Shown here: positions 1 to 8,343 of the stretch, in pieces
Layout of the letters: the number at the start of each line of letters is the position of its first letter
Numbering within the stretch: position 1 is the stretch's first letter
Source: DAOPZC01 sp035353175
Lineage (GTDB): Bacteria > Verrucomicrobiota > Kiritimatiellia > RFP12 > UBA1067
Direction: 5' to 3'
Assembly: GCA_035353175.1 (NCBI GenBank)
Contig: DAOPZC010000070.1
Coordinates: 1 to 22,208 of the forward strand
DNA length: 22,208 nt
Made by a program: the position numbers and the translations under genes
Notes under the pieces: generated by a model
What the model saw: only the letters and a program-made list of their open reading frames with translations
Told to the model about the DNA's origin: nothing
Databases searched by the model: none

Positions 1-2
1 CC

Positions 3-3000
3 ATCGACGGCAACACCAACACCTCGTGGGGCGGCAACTCCATCACCCACACGCCCGAAAACCAGCCCAACCCCTGGTGGGAGGTGGACCTGCGCGCCGA
101 AGTGCCGATCGAGCGGCTTGTCGTCTGGAACCGCGCCGAGGAGGCCAAGCGGCTCTTCGACGCCTCGGTCATGATCATCGGCGCCGACCGCCAGGTGAAG
201 TGGGAGCAGACGCTGAGCAACCCCACGCCCACCTCAAACCCGCTGACCGTCGACGCCGCGCAGAAATCCGCAGCCGTCGGGAAAACGATCCCCCGCAAGA
301 TCGAGCCCGCGACGGACGATGAAATACTGGCGGCTTACGAAAAGAAGGGCACGTGGATCGAGAGCGTGCTGGCGGCGCAGGTCAAGCTGGAGGCCTTTCA
401 CAACCTGAAGCCGCTGACCCGGCGGCTGCTGGAAGACTTCCCGGCCGCGAAGCAGGAGATCGTCGAAGAGTTCGCGGGCTCCTACATTTACACCGGCAAG
501 CAGTCCGGGGCGCTGCCTGAGCTCGCCAAGCGCTACGCCGACCACACGCCCGACGCCTTCCGCAAAGACCTTGGCAAGCGCGCCGCCGAGGTCAAGTCAG
601 TGGTTGATCTCGCTCCATTCCAGCAGGCCTTCCGCGACGGCCGCCGGCAGATGCTCAAGCTGACCGTGCTGAAGCAGTTTAATCCCGAGGCGCTGGAGCG
701 CGCGATCAAGGCCTTCGCCGTCAGATATCCCGAGGTCTACAAGGACAAGGACGCGCTGCTCGCGCGCGTGGCCGAGCTGCGCCAGACGGTGTCCGCCGCG
801 GGCGGCGACGTCAACGCCAAGCTCACGGCGGCGCAGCAGGTCGAGGCGCTCAACGACGCCGTCTATCTGAAGCATCCGGCCATCGATTTCAAGGAGCTGC
901 TTTTCGTGCGTCGCTCCTTCGGCTCGGTCCACAGCGGCCTGCCCCAGAACTGGCAGGGCAACTCCTCCGTGCCGCTGGAGGGCTACGTCAACGACGTGGT
1001 GCGCGCGCCGCTCAAACAGGGGTCGGGCTCACCGAAGAGCGTTTACGAAAGCGGTTGCTTCATCGGCGATGTGGACCTCGATTTCGACGCCGACAAAATC
1101 ATGTACTCCTGCGGCAAACCGGGCGAAAGGGGCTGGCGGGTTTTCGAAACGAAACTGAGCGAGCCGGGCACCGCGCGGGAGGTCACGCCCTCCGACCGCC
1201 CGGACATCGATTACTATGACCCCTGCTACCTGCCGGACGGGCGCAGGCTTTTCGTCGCGACGAGCGGCTACCAGGGCGTGCCCTGCGTCGGCGGCAGCGA
1301 CTACGTCGGCAACCTGCACTCGATGGACCCCGACGGCACCATCCGCCGCCTGGTGTTCGACCAGGACAACAGCTGGTGCCCGACCGCGCTGGTCAACGGC
1401 CGCATCCTCTACCTGCGCTGGGAGTACACCGATTCCGCGCACTATTTCTCGCGCGTGCTGATGAGCATGAACCCGGACGGCACCGATCAGAAGGCCTTCT
1501 ACGGCAGCAACTCCTACTGGCCGAACAGCCTCTTCTACGCGCGCCCGTTGCCGGGCTCGGCGACCAAGTTCGCGGGCATCGTCAGCGGCCACCACGGCCA
1601 CGCGCGCAAAGGCGAGCTGGTGCTCTTCGACGCCTCGCGCGGCCGCCACGAGACCTCCGGCGCGGTGCAGCGCATTCCCGGCTACGGCAAGCCGGTCGAG
1701 AACATCACGCGCGACACGCTGGTCAACGGCTCCAAACCGCTCTTCCTCCACCCGTTCCCGCTGAGCGATGAACTCTTCCTCGTGTCAATGGAAGGGGACA
1801 ACGGACTCTTCTATGTCGTCCTCGCGGACCTTTACGACAACCTCATCCCGCTTTGGCAATCGCCGTCCGAGCACCTCTATGAGCCGATCCCGCTCAAGCC
1901 GCAGCCGCGTCCGCCGCTGCCCGCCGACCGGGTGGTGAAGAGCTCCAAAGAGTGCATGGTCTACGTGGTCGGCGCGCAGTTGGGCGAAGGCCTGCGCGGC
2001 CTGCCGAACGGGAAGGTCAAAGCCTTCCGCGTCTATCAGTACGAGTATTCGCCGCGGAATGCGGGCGGTCATTACGACATCGGTTTCGAGGGGCCGTGGG
2101 ATCCTCGCGTGATTCTCGGAACGGTGGACGTCGAGGCAGACGGCTCCTGCCTGTTCAAGGCGCCGGCCAATGTCCCGCTCGCGCTGCAGCCGCTGGATGA
2201 AAACGGCAAGGCGCTGCAGCTCATGCGCTCTTGGTTCGTGGGCATGCCGGGCGAACGGGTCTCGTGCACGGGCTGCCATGAACAGCAGAACAACTCGCCG
2301 GTCAGCCACGCGACCCAGGCGGTTCTCAAGAAGCCCCAGCCCATCAAGCCGTGGTACGGCCCGCGCCGCAACTTCGCCTTCGAGCGCGAGGTGCAGTCCG
2401 TGCTCGACCAGTCGTGCGTCGGCTGCCACAACGGCAAGGCCGCGGCCAAAAACCGGCTCGGCCAGCCGCTGCCGAACTTCGAGAACACCCGCGGCGACGG
2501 CGGCTTCTCCACGGCCTATGTCAGCCTCCACCCCTACGTGCGGCGCAACGGCCCCGAAGGCGACTATCATCTGCTGACACCTCTTGAGTTCCATGCCGAC
2601 ACCTCTGAGCTGATCCAAATCCTCAAGAAGGGTCACCACGGCGTGGTCTTGAGCCCCGAACAGTGGGACCGGCTGGTCACCTGGATCGACCTCAACGTGC
2701 CGTACTGGGGCAGCTGGACCGAGCGCACGCACGGCGGCAAGCAGGAGGTGCTGGCGCTCCGCCGCGAGATGGCCATCAAGTATGCCAACGACGACTTCAA
2801 CCCCGAGGCCGTGGTGAACCCCTACAAGCCCGCTGAGTTCCGTGCGCCGCAGAAGCCCGCCGATCCGGCGCCCGCGCCGGCGGTCGATGGCTGGCCCTTC
2901 GACGCGGCCGCGGCCAAGGCCAAGCAGGGCGCGGGAACCGAGCAGACGCTCGACCTCGGCGGCGGCCAGACGCTCAAGCTCGTCAAGATCCCGGCCGGCG

Positions 3001-3797
3001 CGTTCGCGATGGGCAGCAGCGACGAGACGCCCGCGGAGCAGCCGGTGTGCGCTGTGACCGTCGGAAAGCCGTTCTGGATGGGCGCGACGGAAATCACCAT
3101 GGCGCAGTTCCAGCAGTTCGACCCGACCTTCGAGAACGGCGTGTACGACAAGCACTATAAAGACCAAGTCAACCGCGGCTACTTCGTCAACGCGTCCAAC
3201 TTCCCCGCGATCCGCGTGACGTGGGAACAGGCCAACGCCTATTGCGCCTGGCTTTCGAAGAAGACCGGCAAGACCGTGCGCCTGCCCAGCGAAGCGCAGT
3301 GGGAGTGGGCCTGCCGCGCCGGCAGCGCCACCCCGATGAACTACGGCGGGCTCGACGACGACTTTTCCAAACGCGAGAATCTCGCCGACTACATGCTGAT
3401 CGAGATGGCGGTCGAAGGCGTGGATCCGAAGCCGATCGCGCGCGGCGATGATCCCAATCCGGCCAAACGGCCTTCGCCGCTTTACGACTACGAGCTGCGC
3501 GACCGCCGGTTCAACGACGGCGTGCTGCATCTCGCCGCCGTCGGCCGTTATGCGCCCAACCCATGGGGCCTGTACGACATGCACGGCAACGTCGCGGAAT
3601 GGACGCGCTCCGCCTACCGGCCCTATCCCTACCGCGACGGCGACGGGCGCGATAACGCCGCCGTCGACGAGCGCAAAGTGGTCCGTGGCGGTTCGTGGTC
3701 CCGTCGCCAGCACCGCGCGACCTCGTCGTGGCGCTGGGGCTATCCGGGCTGGATGCGCCCCTTCGACGTGGGTTTCCGCGTGGTGGTCGAAGAGTGA
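3..3797 (+). CDS. Discoidin / HzsA-like di-heme cytochrome / FGE-like fusion protein (5' partial)
   Basis: The frame is open to the left edge, so the true start lies outside the window; a GTG at 84 is internal to a domain and is not the start. Bases 3-250 encode the end of an F5/8-type-C (discoidin) fold, with DGNTNTSW and WWEVDL motifs. A helical spacer follows to about 860. A PD40-like propeller covers about 1060-1900, with repeated MDPDGT / MNPDGT strands. Next comes a segment typical of proteins related to the hydrazine synthase alpha subunit (GPWDPRVILGTV, LMRSWFVGMPGE), with two c-type heme sites: CTGCH at 2265-2279 and CVGCH at 2415-2429. Bases 2973-3794 encode an FGE-sulfatase (SUMF1-like) domain with MGSSDE, LPSEAQWEWACRAG, MHGNVAEW and VRGGSW. 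The catalytic cysteines expected just after RGGS are absent, so formylglycine synthesis is unlikely. It probably acts in the periplasm or on the surface in redox or binding roles; the substrate is unknown. True hydrazine synthesis is not implied. Confidence 0.88.
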   Translation: MDGNTNTSWGGNSITHTPENQPNPWWEVDLRAEVPIERLVVWNRAEEAKRLFDASVMIIGADRQVKWEQTLSNPTPTSNPLTVDAAQKSAAVGKTIPRKIEPATDDEILAAYEKKGTWIESVLAAQVKLEAFHNLKPLTRRLLEDFPAAKQEIVEEFAGSYIYTGKQSGALPELAKRYADHTPDAFRKDLGKRAAEVKSVVDLAPFQQAFRDGRRQMLKLTVLKQFNPEALERAIKAFAVRYPEVYKDKDALLARVAELRQTVSAAGGDVNAKLTAAQQVEALNDAVYLKHPAIDFKELLFVRRSFGSVHSGLPQNWQGNSSVPLEGYVNDVVRAPLKQGSGSPKSVYESGCFIGDVDLDFDADKIMYSCGKPGERGWRVFETKLSEPGTAREVTPSDRPDIDYYDPCYLPDGRRLFVATSGYQGVPCVGGSDYVGNLHSMDPDGTIRRLVFDQDNSWCPTALVNGRILYLRWEYTDSAHYFSRVLMSMNPDGTDQKAFYGSNSYWPNSLFYARPLPGSATKFAGIVSGHHGHARKGELVLFDASRGRHETSGAVQRIPGYGKPVENITRDTLVNGSKPLFLHPFPLSDELFLVSMEGDNGLFYVVLADLYDNLIPLWQSPSEHLYEPIPLKPQPRPPLPADRVVKSSKECMVYVVGAQLGEGLRGLPNGKVKAFRVYQYEYSPRNAGGHYDIGFEGPWDPRVILGTVDVEADGSCLFKAPANVPLALQPLDENGKALQLMRSWFVGMPGERVSCTGCHEQQNNSPVSHATQAVLKKPQPIKPWYGPRRNFAFEREVQSVLDQSCVGCHNGKAAAKNRLGQPLPNFENTRGDGGFSTAYVSLHPYVRRNGPEGDYHLLTPLEFHADTSELIQILKKGHHGVVLSPEQWDRLVTWIDLNVPYWGSWTERTHGGKQEVLALRREMAIKYANDDFNPEAVVNPYKPAEFRAPQKPADPAPAPAVDGWPFDAAAAKAKQGAGTEQTLDLGGGQTLKLVKIPAGAFAMGSSDETPAEQPVCAVTVGKPFWMGATEITMAQFQQFDPTFENGVYDKHYKDQVNRGYFVNASNFPAIRVTWEQANAYCAWLSKKTGKTVRLPSEAQWEWACRAGSATPMNYGGLDDDFSKRENLADYMLIEMAVEGVDPKPIARGDDPNPAKRPSPLYDYELRDRRFNDGVLHLAAVGRYAPNPWGLYDMHGNVAEWTRSAYRPYPYRDGDGRDNAAVDERKVVRGGSWSRRQHRATSSWRWGYPGWMRPFDVGFRVVVEE

Positions 3798-3811
3798 AGA
3801 GCGGGTGTGAC

Positions 3812-3859
3812 ATGAAAAAGAGCGAAATGAAAGCCGCGAAATTCGCTTTAATTCCATGA
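3812..3859 (+). other. Possible 15-codon upstream ORF overlapping the lipase start
   Basis: An ATG at 3812 opens a 15-codon frame (MKKSEMKAAKFALIP) whose TGA at 3857-3859 overlaps the lipase start codon as ATGA. Purine-rich sequence (gaagagcgggtg) lies upstream but is not a strong Shine-Dalgarno match. It may couple translation to the lipase gene, or may be chance. Its basic then hydrophobic residues could also mean an N-terminus displaced by a one-base shift. Confidence 0.3.
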
Positions 3860-6066
3860 AGCAACGCCTACAGATGCTGGCGGGGATGTGCCTCGTCTTG
3901 ATGGCCGGAGCAGTCCGCGCCGCCGCGCCGGACGCGTCTTTTTCGGCGCAGGTCCGGTCTTGGGGCCGCTGGGAGCGTTGTTCCGGAGCGCCCGGGTCGT
4001 TGCCGATCTCGCGCGCCGATTTCCGCCAGCTGGCTTTCGAGCTGCAGAATTCGCGCGCCGCCGCGGGGTGCGCGGCGGCGTCGGCCGCGCAGCGCCGGCC
4101 GTACGACGCGCTGGTCGCGCCGCGGAACAACCTTCGCCGCGAGGTCCCGCTTTGCGTGATCCACTGGGAACGGACCGTCGCGACGGAGCTGACGAACGCG
4201 CAAGGGCGCACGCTCGCGACTGCCGGGAATGCGGCTGAACCGGGTTTGACCAACAGGACCGTATTCGCCTTCTCGCCCGTCCGTCCGGAAACCTGCCGGG
4301 GCGCGCAGGCCGTGTTCACACTGAACGCGGACGGTCTGTTCGAAGAGGGCTTGGACGAGAGCCGCGCCCTCGCCGCGCTGCGCGTCGACGCGGGCGACGG
4401 GTCGGGATGGCACGCGATCGGCCAGGACCGGCCGGTCGCCGTTTCCTACACCTCAACCGGCATCCGGACGGTCACGCTGGAGGGCACCTTGGCCGACGGG
4501 ACGGTCTTGCTGGCGTCGGCACCGCTGGAGGTCGTCGCGCTCGCCACGCCCGACCCGAGCGAGACCGTGCTGCTTTCCTCGGCGAAGCTCTACACGTACA
4601 AAGCGGGAACGCATGCCGGCTACCGGAATCCGGTCTTGGTCTGCGAGGGCTTCGATCTCGACAACGCGATGGACTGGGATGTGCTCTATGCCCTCCTCAA
4701 CAAGGAGCAGCTCGTCGAGACCCTGCGCGCCTATGGCCGCGACCTCGCCGTCGTCGACTTCAACGATGCGACCACGAATATTTATTCGAACGCCGCGAAC
4801 GTGATGGAGGCGATCCGCTTCATCAACACCTGCCGCGCCGACGCCGCCGACAAATTCACGGTCATCGGCGCGAGCATGGGCGGGCTGGTCACGCGCTACG
4901 CGCTCGACCGGATGGAGGCCGAGCCCGCGCTCTACGGGCCGCACGACGTCGACACGTGGATCAGCTTCGATTCGCCTCAGGAGGGCGCGAACATTCCGCT
5001 GGGACTGCAGGCGTTCTTCAGCTTCTTCGGCGGCTACGGCGACGACTACAGCAGTCTCGCCGCGGCTCTCGAATACCGCAAAAAAATCGACACGGTCGCG
5101 GCCCAGCAGATGCTGCTGTGCCACTACAAGAACACCGCCGCGCAGGCGGGCCGGAGTCCGGCCTATGCCGGTTTCGAAACCGAAATGCGCGCGTACGGCT
5201 ATCCGTCCGGATGCAAGAAGGTGGCCATCACGAACGGCTCGAAGTTCGGGCTCAAGCACCCTTTCTCGCCCGGCGATCAGATCATCAATTGGTATCTCGA
5301 CAGCTTTACGCTCGGCGTCAGCAGCCGGATCTACGCGCTCTACGACGCCCCGACGCCCGTCAGGCCCGTCTTCTACGGTTGGTTCGATCCGTGGGATTTC
5401 TGGGACGAGATCGACGACACGGTCACCGAAAACCGCTATTACCCGTATTCGATCGACAACGCGCCCGGCGGCACGCGCGCCTCGTTCCGGGAGCTGTTCG
5501 ACACGCTCCCGTCGGACATGAAGGACGCGGACGACTATTGCGCCTATCCCGACCACTGTTTCATCCCCACCGCCAGCGCGCTGGGCCTCCCCAGAGAATA
5601 CATGGAGCTGAACCTCGCGACGAACGCGGCCGTGCTGGCGCTCTCGCCGTTCGACGAGATCCACTGCGCGGTCACCAACGAAGCACACATCGACATCAAT
5701 CTCCACAACAAGCGGTGGTTCATGCGGGCGGTTCTGGAAGGCAACGACGAGGACGGCGACGGCTTCGACGATTATCGGGAATATCTGATGGGCACGGACT
5801 ACGCTTCGGACGCGAGCCGGCTCGACATGGCCATCGGCTTCAGCATGGACGCGGTGCCCGGCGCTTCGACGCTCTCGTGGCCCGCGCTCCCGAACGTGCG
5901 CTACGACATCTACCGGACGGACGCGCTCGATCAGGCGTGGACCTTTGTGGAATCGGTCAGCTGTCCCGCCGCGACGGCGGCGTCAAAGACCTATCCGATG
6001 GACGCGCAGAAACGGTCGGCCTTCTACAAAGTGGTGGCGACGGTCGTTGATCCCGTCGTCGACTGA
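3856..6066 (+). CDS. Secreted alpha/beta-hydrolase, lipase/PGAP1-like
   Basis: This 736-residue protein starts with a Sec signal peptide (MKQRLQMLAGMCLVLMAGAVRAAA). A beta-rich region of about 230 residues precedes the hydrolase domain. The nucleophile elbow is VIGASMGGLVTRYALD, with the candidate serine at residue 340 in G-A-S-M-G. Downstream, CFIPTASALGL and NEAHIDI resemble the late blocks of lipases in this group, and the second may carry the catalytic histidine. From residue 631 a calcium-loop or thrombospondin-3-like motif (DEDGDGFDDYREYLMGTD) leads into a short fibronectin-like C-terminal domain. The likely role is hydrolysis of an ester or lipid outside the cytoplasm; the substrate cannot be named. 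The ATG at 3856 lacks a clear ribosome binding site. A 15-codon open frame (3812-3859) ends in a TGA that overlaps this ATG, which may couple translation. It lies 58 bases after the preceding gene, possibly in one operon. Confidence 0.82.
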   Translation: MKQRLQMLAGMCLVLMAGAVRAAAPDASFSAQVRSWGRWERCSGAPGSLPISRADFRQLAFELQNSRAAAGCAAASAAQRRPYDALVAPRNNLRREVPLCVIHWERTVATELTNAQGRTLATAGNAAEPGLTNRTVFAFSPVRPETCRGAQAVFTLNADGLFEEGLDESRALAALRVDAGDGSGWHAIGQDRPVAVSYTSTGIRTVTLEGTLADGTVLLASAPLEVVALATPDPSETVLLSSAKLYTYKAGTHAGYRNPVLVCEGFDLDNAMDWDVLYALLNKEQLVETLRAYGRDLAVVDFNDATTNIYSNAANVMEAIRFINTCRADAADKFTVIGASMGGLVTRYALDRMEAEPALYGPHDVDTWISFDSPQEGANIPLGLQAFFSFFGGYGDDYSSLAAALEYRKKIDTVAAQQMLLCHYKNTAAQAGRSPAYAGFETEMRAYGYPSGCKKVAITNGSKFGLKHPFSPGDQIINWYLDSFTLGVSSRIYALYDAPTPVRPVFYGWFDPWDFWDEIDDTVTENRYYPYSIDNAPGGTRASFRELFDTLPSDMKDADDYCAYPDHCFIPTASALGLPREYMELNLATNAAVLALSPFDEIHCAVTNEAHIDINLHNKRWFMRAVLEGNDEDGDGFDDYREYLMGTDYASDASRLDMAIGFSMDAVPGASTLSWPALPNVRYDIYRTDALDQAWTFVESVSCPAATAASKTYPMDAQKRSAFYKVVATVVDPVVD

Positions 6067-6069
6067 GCC

Positions 6070-6939
6070 TTACGGGTCCGTGCGGTGGGCGGACAGGAGA
6101 AAGGCGCGGGGCGAAATGCCGTATGCTTTCTTGAAGACCCGCGAGAAGTGGTAAGGATCGGCGAAGCCGGTCGCTTTGGCCACCTGCTTGATGAGCGTCG
6201 GCGCGCCGTTGAGCAGGTCGGTCGCATGGCGCATCTTCAGGCGGATCAGCATCTGGTAGGGCGATTCGGCCCCGTAGCGCTTGAAAAGGCGGCACAGATA
6301 GGGCGCGTTGACGTGGCTCGCCCCGGCCACGTCGTTCAGCGTGTGCAGTTCCAGAAACCGGCTTCCGATCAGGTCGCGGCAGCGCCGGTAGGTCTGCTGC
6401 GCGGGCGATTCGGACTCCGCCTGCGTCAGGGCGTTTTCGGCCGCCTTCAAGATCAGCAGCTCGAGCAGAGACGCGCAGATTTCCGGCGCATGAGCGCCGG
6501 GGGCGCGCCCGCTCTGCTGAAGGTCCGCGAAGATCTCGCAAATGTGCGACGCGGAGGCGAAATAGCACGGCGCGTGCCCCGCGAGCGGGTGCGGCTTGAG
6601 CAGGCGCGTAAACCGCGGCCCGCAGAAGTCGACGAAGTATTTGACCAGCGGTTGCCGCGGATCGGTGACGATCTCATGCGCTGTCGTCGGGCCGTAGTAG
6701 AAGATCGCGCCGGGCCGCAGCGGATAGCGCCGTCCAGCCGCGGCGAACTCGCCCTGTCCCGCTTCCACGTATTCGATCGAGTGGTATTTGAAGCGTTTCC
6801 GCGCGATCCGGTACTGGGGGCCGCACCGCTCCAGCCCGCCGCACACAACCGTCCCCGGCGTGTCCCGCGGCGGATTCAGGTTGAGGTAGTAATACTCGTC
6901 CGAAAGCACCTGCGGAGAGATGAAAAGCGCGGTTTTCAT
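6070..6939 (-). CDS. AraC/XylS-family transcriptional regulator
   Basis: This 289-residue protein has the usual AraC layout. The first 170 or so residues form a cupin-type ligand domain (YVEAGQGEF, YPLRPGAIFYYGP, followed by a KYFVDFCGP strand). The C-terminal 100 residues carry two helix-turn-helix motifs, LNDVAGASHVNAPYLCRLFKRY and TLIKQVAKATGFADPYHFSRVFKKAYGISPRAF, the second matching the conserved AraC signature. The cupin domain suggests a small ligand, often a sugar, which cannot be identified here. It is divergent from the aldo/keto reductase at 7131 and is likely to bind the 191-base gap between them, including the palindrome at 7036. Its stop lies only three bases from the stop of the convergent lipase gene, so transcripts from the two sides must overlap unless termination occurs inside coding sequence. 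Confidence 0.93.
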   Translation of the reverse strand: MKTALFISPQVLSDEYYYLNLNPPRDTPGTVVCGGLERCGPQYRIARKRFKYHSIEYVEAGQGEFAAAGRRYPLRPGAIFYYGPTTAHEIVTDPRQPLVKYFVDFCGPRFTRLLKPHPLAGHAPCYFASASHICEIFADLQQSGRAPGAHAPEICASLLELLILKAAENALTQAESESPAQQTYRRCRDLIGSRFLELHTLNDVAGASHVNAPYLCRLFKRYGAESPYQMLIRLKMRHATDLLNGAPTLIKQVAKATGFADPYHFSRVFKKAYGISPRAFLLSAHRTDP

Positions 6940-7035
6940 AAGACAATAATATCCATCAAGTGGTCAATTTCGTCCATTCTAAAATGACTCGGCCCTCGCT
7001 ATCATAATCATGTCTAATCGCGGGAAGACGAAATA

Positions 7036-7047
7036 GGTTTCGAAACC
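7036..7047. promoter_or_regulatory. Perfect 12-bp palindrome in the araC/AKR divergent region, candidate operator
   Basis: GGTTTCGAAACC is a perfect palindrome in the 191-base gap between the divergent regulator and reductase genes, 84 bases before the reductase start. A third half-site, GTTTC at 7054-7058, forms a further inverted repeat with GAAAC at 7042-7046. The position fits a regulator binding site, but AraC proteins more often bind direct repeats, so another regulator is possible. Confidence 0.35.
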
Positions 7048-7130
7048 GGGCGCGTTTCCGGACCGCGCAGCCGACGGTTCCTGCGGCGGCCCTCAACGGT
7101 GAGGCGGGTGCAAAAAAGCGAGGTGGCACG

Positions 7131-8165
7131 ATGACAGCTCAACCGATCACGTTGGCGGCGGACGGGATCGATCCCAAGCGGGTGCCGACACGGACGCTTG
7201 CAAACGGCACACAGATCCCGGTCGTGGGCCTGGGCACGTCCGGGTCGGACAAATACAGCGGGGAGGTGGTGGCCGCGGCGGTCATCGAGGCGGCGTCGCT
7301 CGGCTACCGCCACTTCGACTGCGCCTCCGAGTACGGCAACGAGGAGCAGATCGGCAAAGCCTTGCGCCTGATCCAGGATGGTGGAATCCGGCGCGAGGAA
7401 CTGTGGATCACCTCCAAAGTCTGGAACGATATGCACGGCGACGGCGATGTCATCAGGGCCTGCAAGCAGTCGCTGAAAGACCTGCAGCTCGACGCGCTCG
7501 ACCTGTACCTCGTACACTGGCCCTTTCCGAACTTCCGCCCGAAAGGAGTCTCGGTCAACGACCGCAACCCGGACGCCAGGCCCTACATCCATAAGGAATA
7601 CATGCGCGTCTGGGAACAGATGGAGGAGTTGGTCCGCATGGGCTTGGTCCGGGCCATCGGGACCTCGAACATGACGGCCGCCAAAATGAAGTGGGTGCTG
7701 CGCGACTGCGCGATCAAACCGGCGGTCAACGAGATGGAGCTGCATCCGCATTTCCAGCAGCCGGGGCTGTACGGCTACATGGTCGAGAACGGCATCCAGC
7801 CGATCGGTTTCTGCCCGGTCGGCTCGCCCTCGCGCCCGCCGCGCGACCGCACCTCGACCGACACGACCGACACCGAGGATCCGGTGGTCCTGAAGATCGC
7901 GGACCGGCTGGGTGTGCATCCGGCCGTCGTCTGCATCATGTGGGCCTTGAAGCGTGGCCACGTGGCGATTCCCTTTTCCGTGAGGCGGGAACAGCTCCTG
8001 GGCAACCTTCGGGCCGCCGTGGAAAACCCGCTCACGCCGGACGACATGCGCGCGATCGGGGACATCGACCGGAACGGCCGGCTGATCAGGGGCCAGGCCT
8101 TCCTCTGGCGCAAAGGCCTGACGTGGCGGGCGCTGTGGGACGAGGACGGCGTGATCAAACGCTGA
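7131..8165 (+). CDS. Aldo/keto reductase
   Basis: This is a 344-residue cytosolic NAD(P)H-dependent oxidoreductase of the aldo/keto reductase superfamily, which reduces aldehydes or ketones, often sugars, to alcohols. The sequence shows the full catalytic tetrad: Asp63 and Tyr68 in RHFDCASEYGNE, Lys96 in ITSKVW and His129 in DLYLVHWPF. Also present are the GLGTSG strand near the N-terminus, GTSNMTAAK, the NEMELHPHFQQ block and a C-terminal IPFSVRREQLLGN cofactor-binding segment. No signal peptide is present. The ATG follows a GAGGTGG ribosome binding site (gcgaggtggcacgATG). It is the likely target of the divergent AraC-type gene, which suggests induction by its substrate or a related sugar. 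The exact substrate cannot be read from sequence; sugar aldehydes are a reasonable guess given the glycan-related genes nearby. Confidence 0.93.
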   Translation: MTAQPITLAADGIDPKRVPTRTLANGTQIPVVGLGTSGSDKYSGEVVAAAVIEAASLGYRHFDCASEYGNEEQIGKALRLIQDGGIRREELWITSKVWNDMHGDGDVIRACKQSLKDLQLDALDLYLVHWPFPNFRPKGVSVNDRNPDARPYIHKEYMRVWEQMEELVRMGLVRAIGTSNMTAAKMKWVLRDCAIKPAVNEMELHPHFQQPGLYGYMVENGIQPIGFCPVGSPSRPPRDRTSTDTTDTEDPVVLKIADRLGVHPAVVCIMWALKRGHVAIPFSVRREQLLGNLRAAVENPLTPDDMRAIGDIDRNGRLIRGQAFLWRKGLTWRALWDEDGVIKR

Positions 8166-8198
8166 GCAGGCGAAAACGGGCTTTCTTTCCCCGGGCCA

Positions 8199-8215
8199 GC
8201 GCACCGACGGTGCGC
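8199..8215 (+). terminator. GC-rich hairpin after the aldo/keto reductase gene
   Basis: A perfect 7-bp stem, GCGCACC / GGTGCGC, with a 3-base loop lies 33 bases after the reductase stop. A run of six T follows only at 8237-8242, too far for a classical intrinsic terminator, so it may instead stabilise the 3' end or assist Rho-type termination. Confidence 0.4.
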
Positions 8216-8246
8216 CTGAAGGATGCTGCCGTTGAATTTTTTCGTC

Positions 8247-8275
8247 TTGTTTTCGGATGGTGGCGCTTCTATATT
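8247..8275 (+). promoter_or_regulatory. Candidate sigma-70-type promoter for the SGNH esterase gene
   Basis: TTGTTT at 8247-8252 and TATATT at 8270-8275 are separated by exactly 17 bases, in an AT-rich patch inside otherwise GC-rich sequence. Transcription would start near 8282, giving a leader of about 58 bases before the ATG at 8340. Prediction by eye only. Confidence 0.45.
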
Positions 8276-8310
8276 TAAAATAATTGGATATATCTGACGG
8301 TTTCCTGTTC

Positions 8311-8343
8311 ATGCGAACCATTCGAAAGGGGTGCCCGATATGA
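8311..8343 (+). other. Possible 10-codon upstream ORF overlapping the SGNH start
   Basis: An ATG at 8311 opens the frame MRTIRKGCPI, whose TGA (8341-8343) overlaps the main ATG at 8340. The frame reads through the main ribosome binding site, giving R-K-G-C. No strong ribosome binding site precedes it. The parallel with the short frame at 17370, which also contains R-K-G-C, is the reason to list it. Confidence 0.25.

Noticed and set aside
3831..3850. AAAGC ... GCTTT inverted repeat before the lipase start, considered as a terminator
   Set aside because: The stem is five pairs at most around overlapping alternatives, and no T-run follows. It lies directly in the translation start region.
1785..4319. 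Minus-strand open frame of 844 codons across the end of the HzsA-like gene and the start of the lipase gene
   Set aside because: It spans two real genes and their gap, and its product shows no domain or signal.
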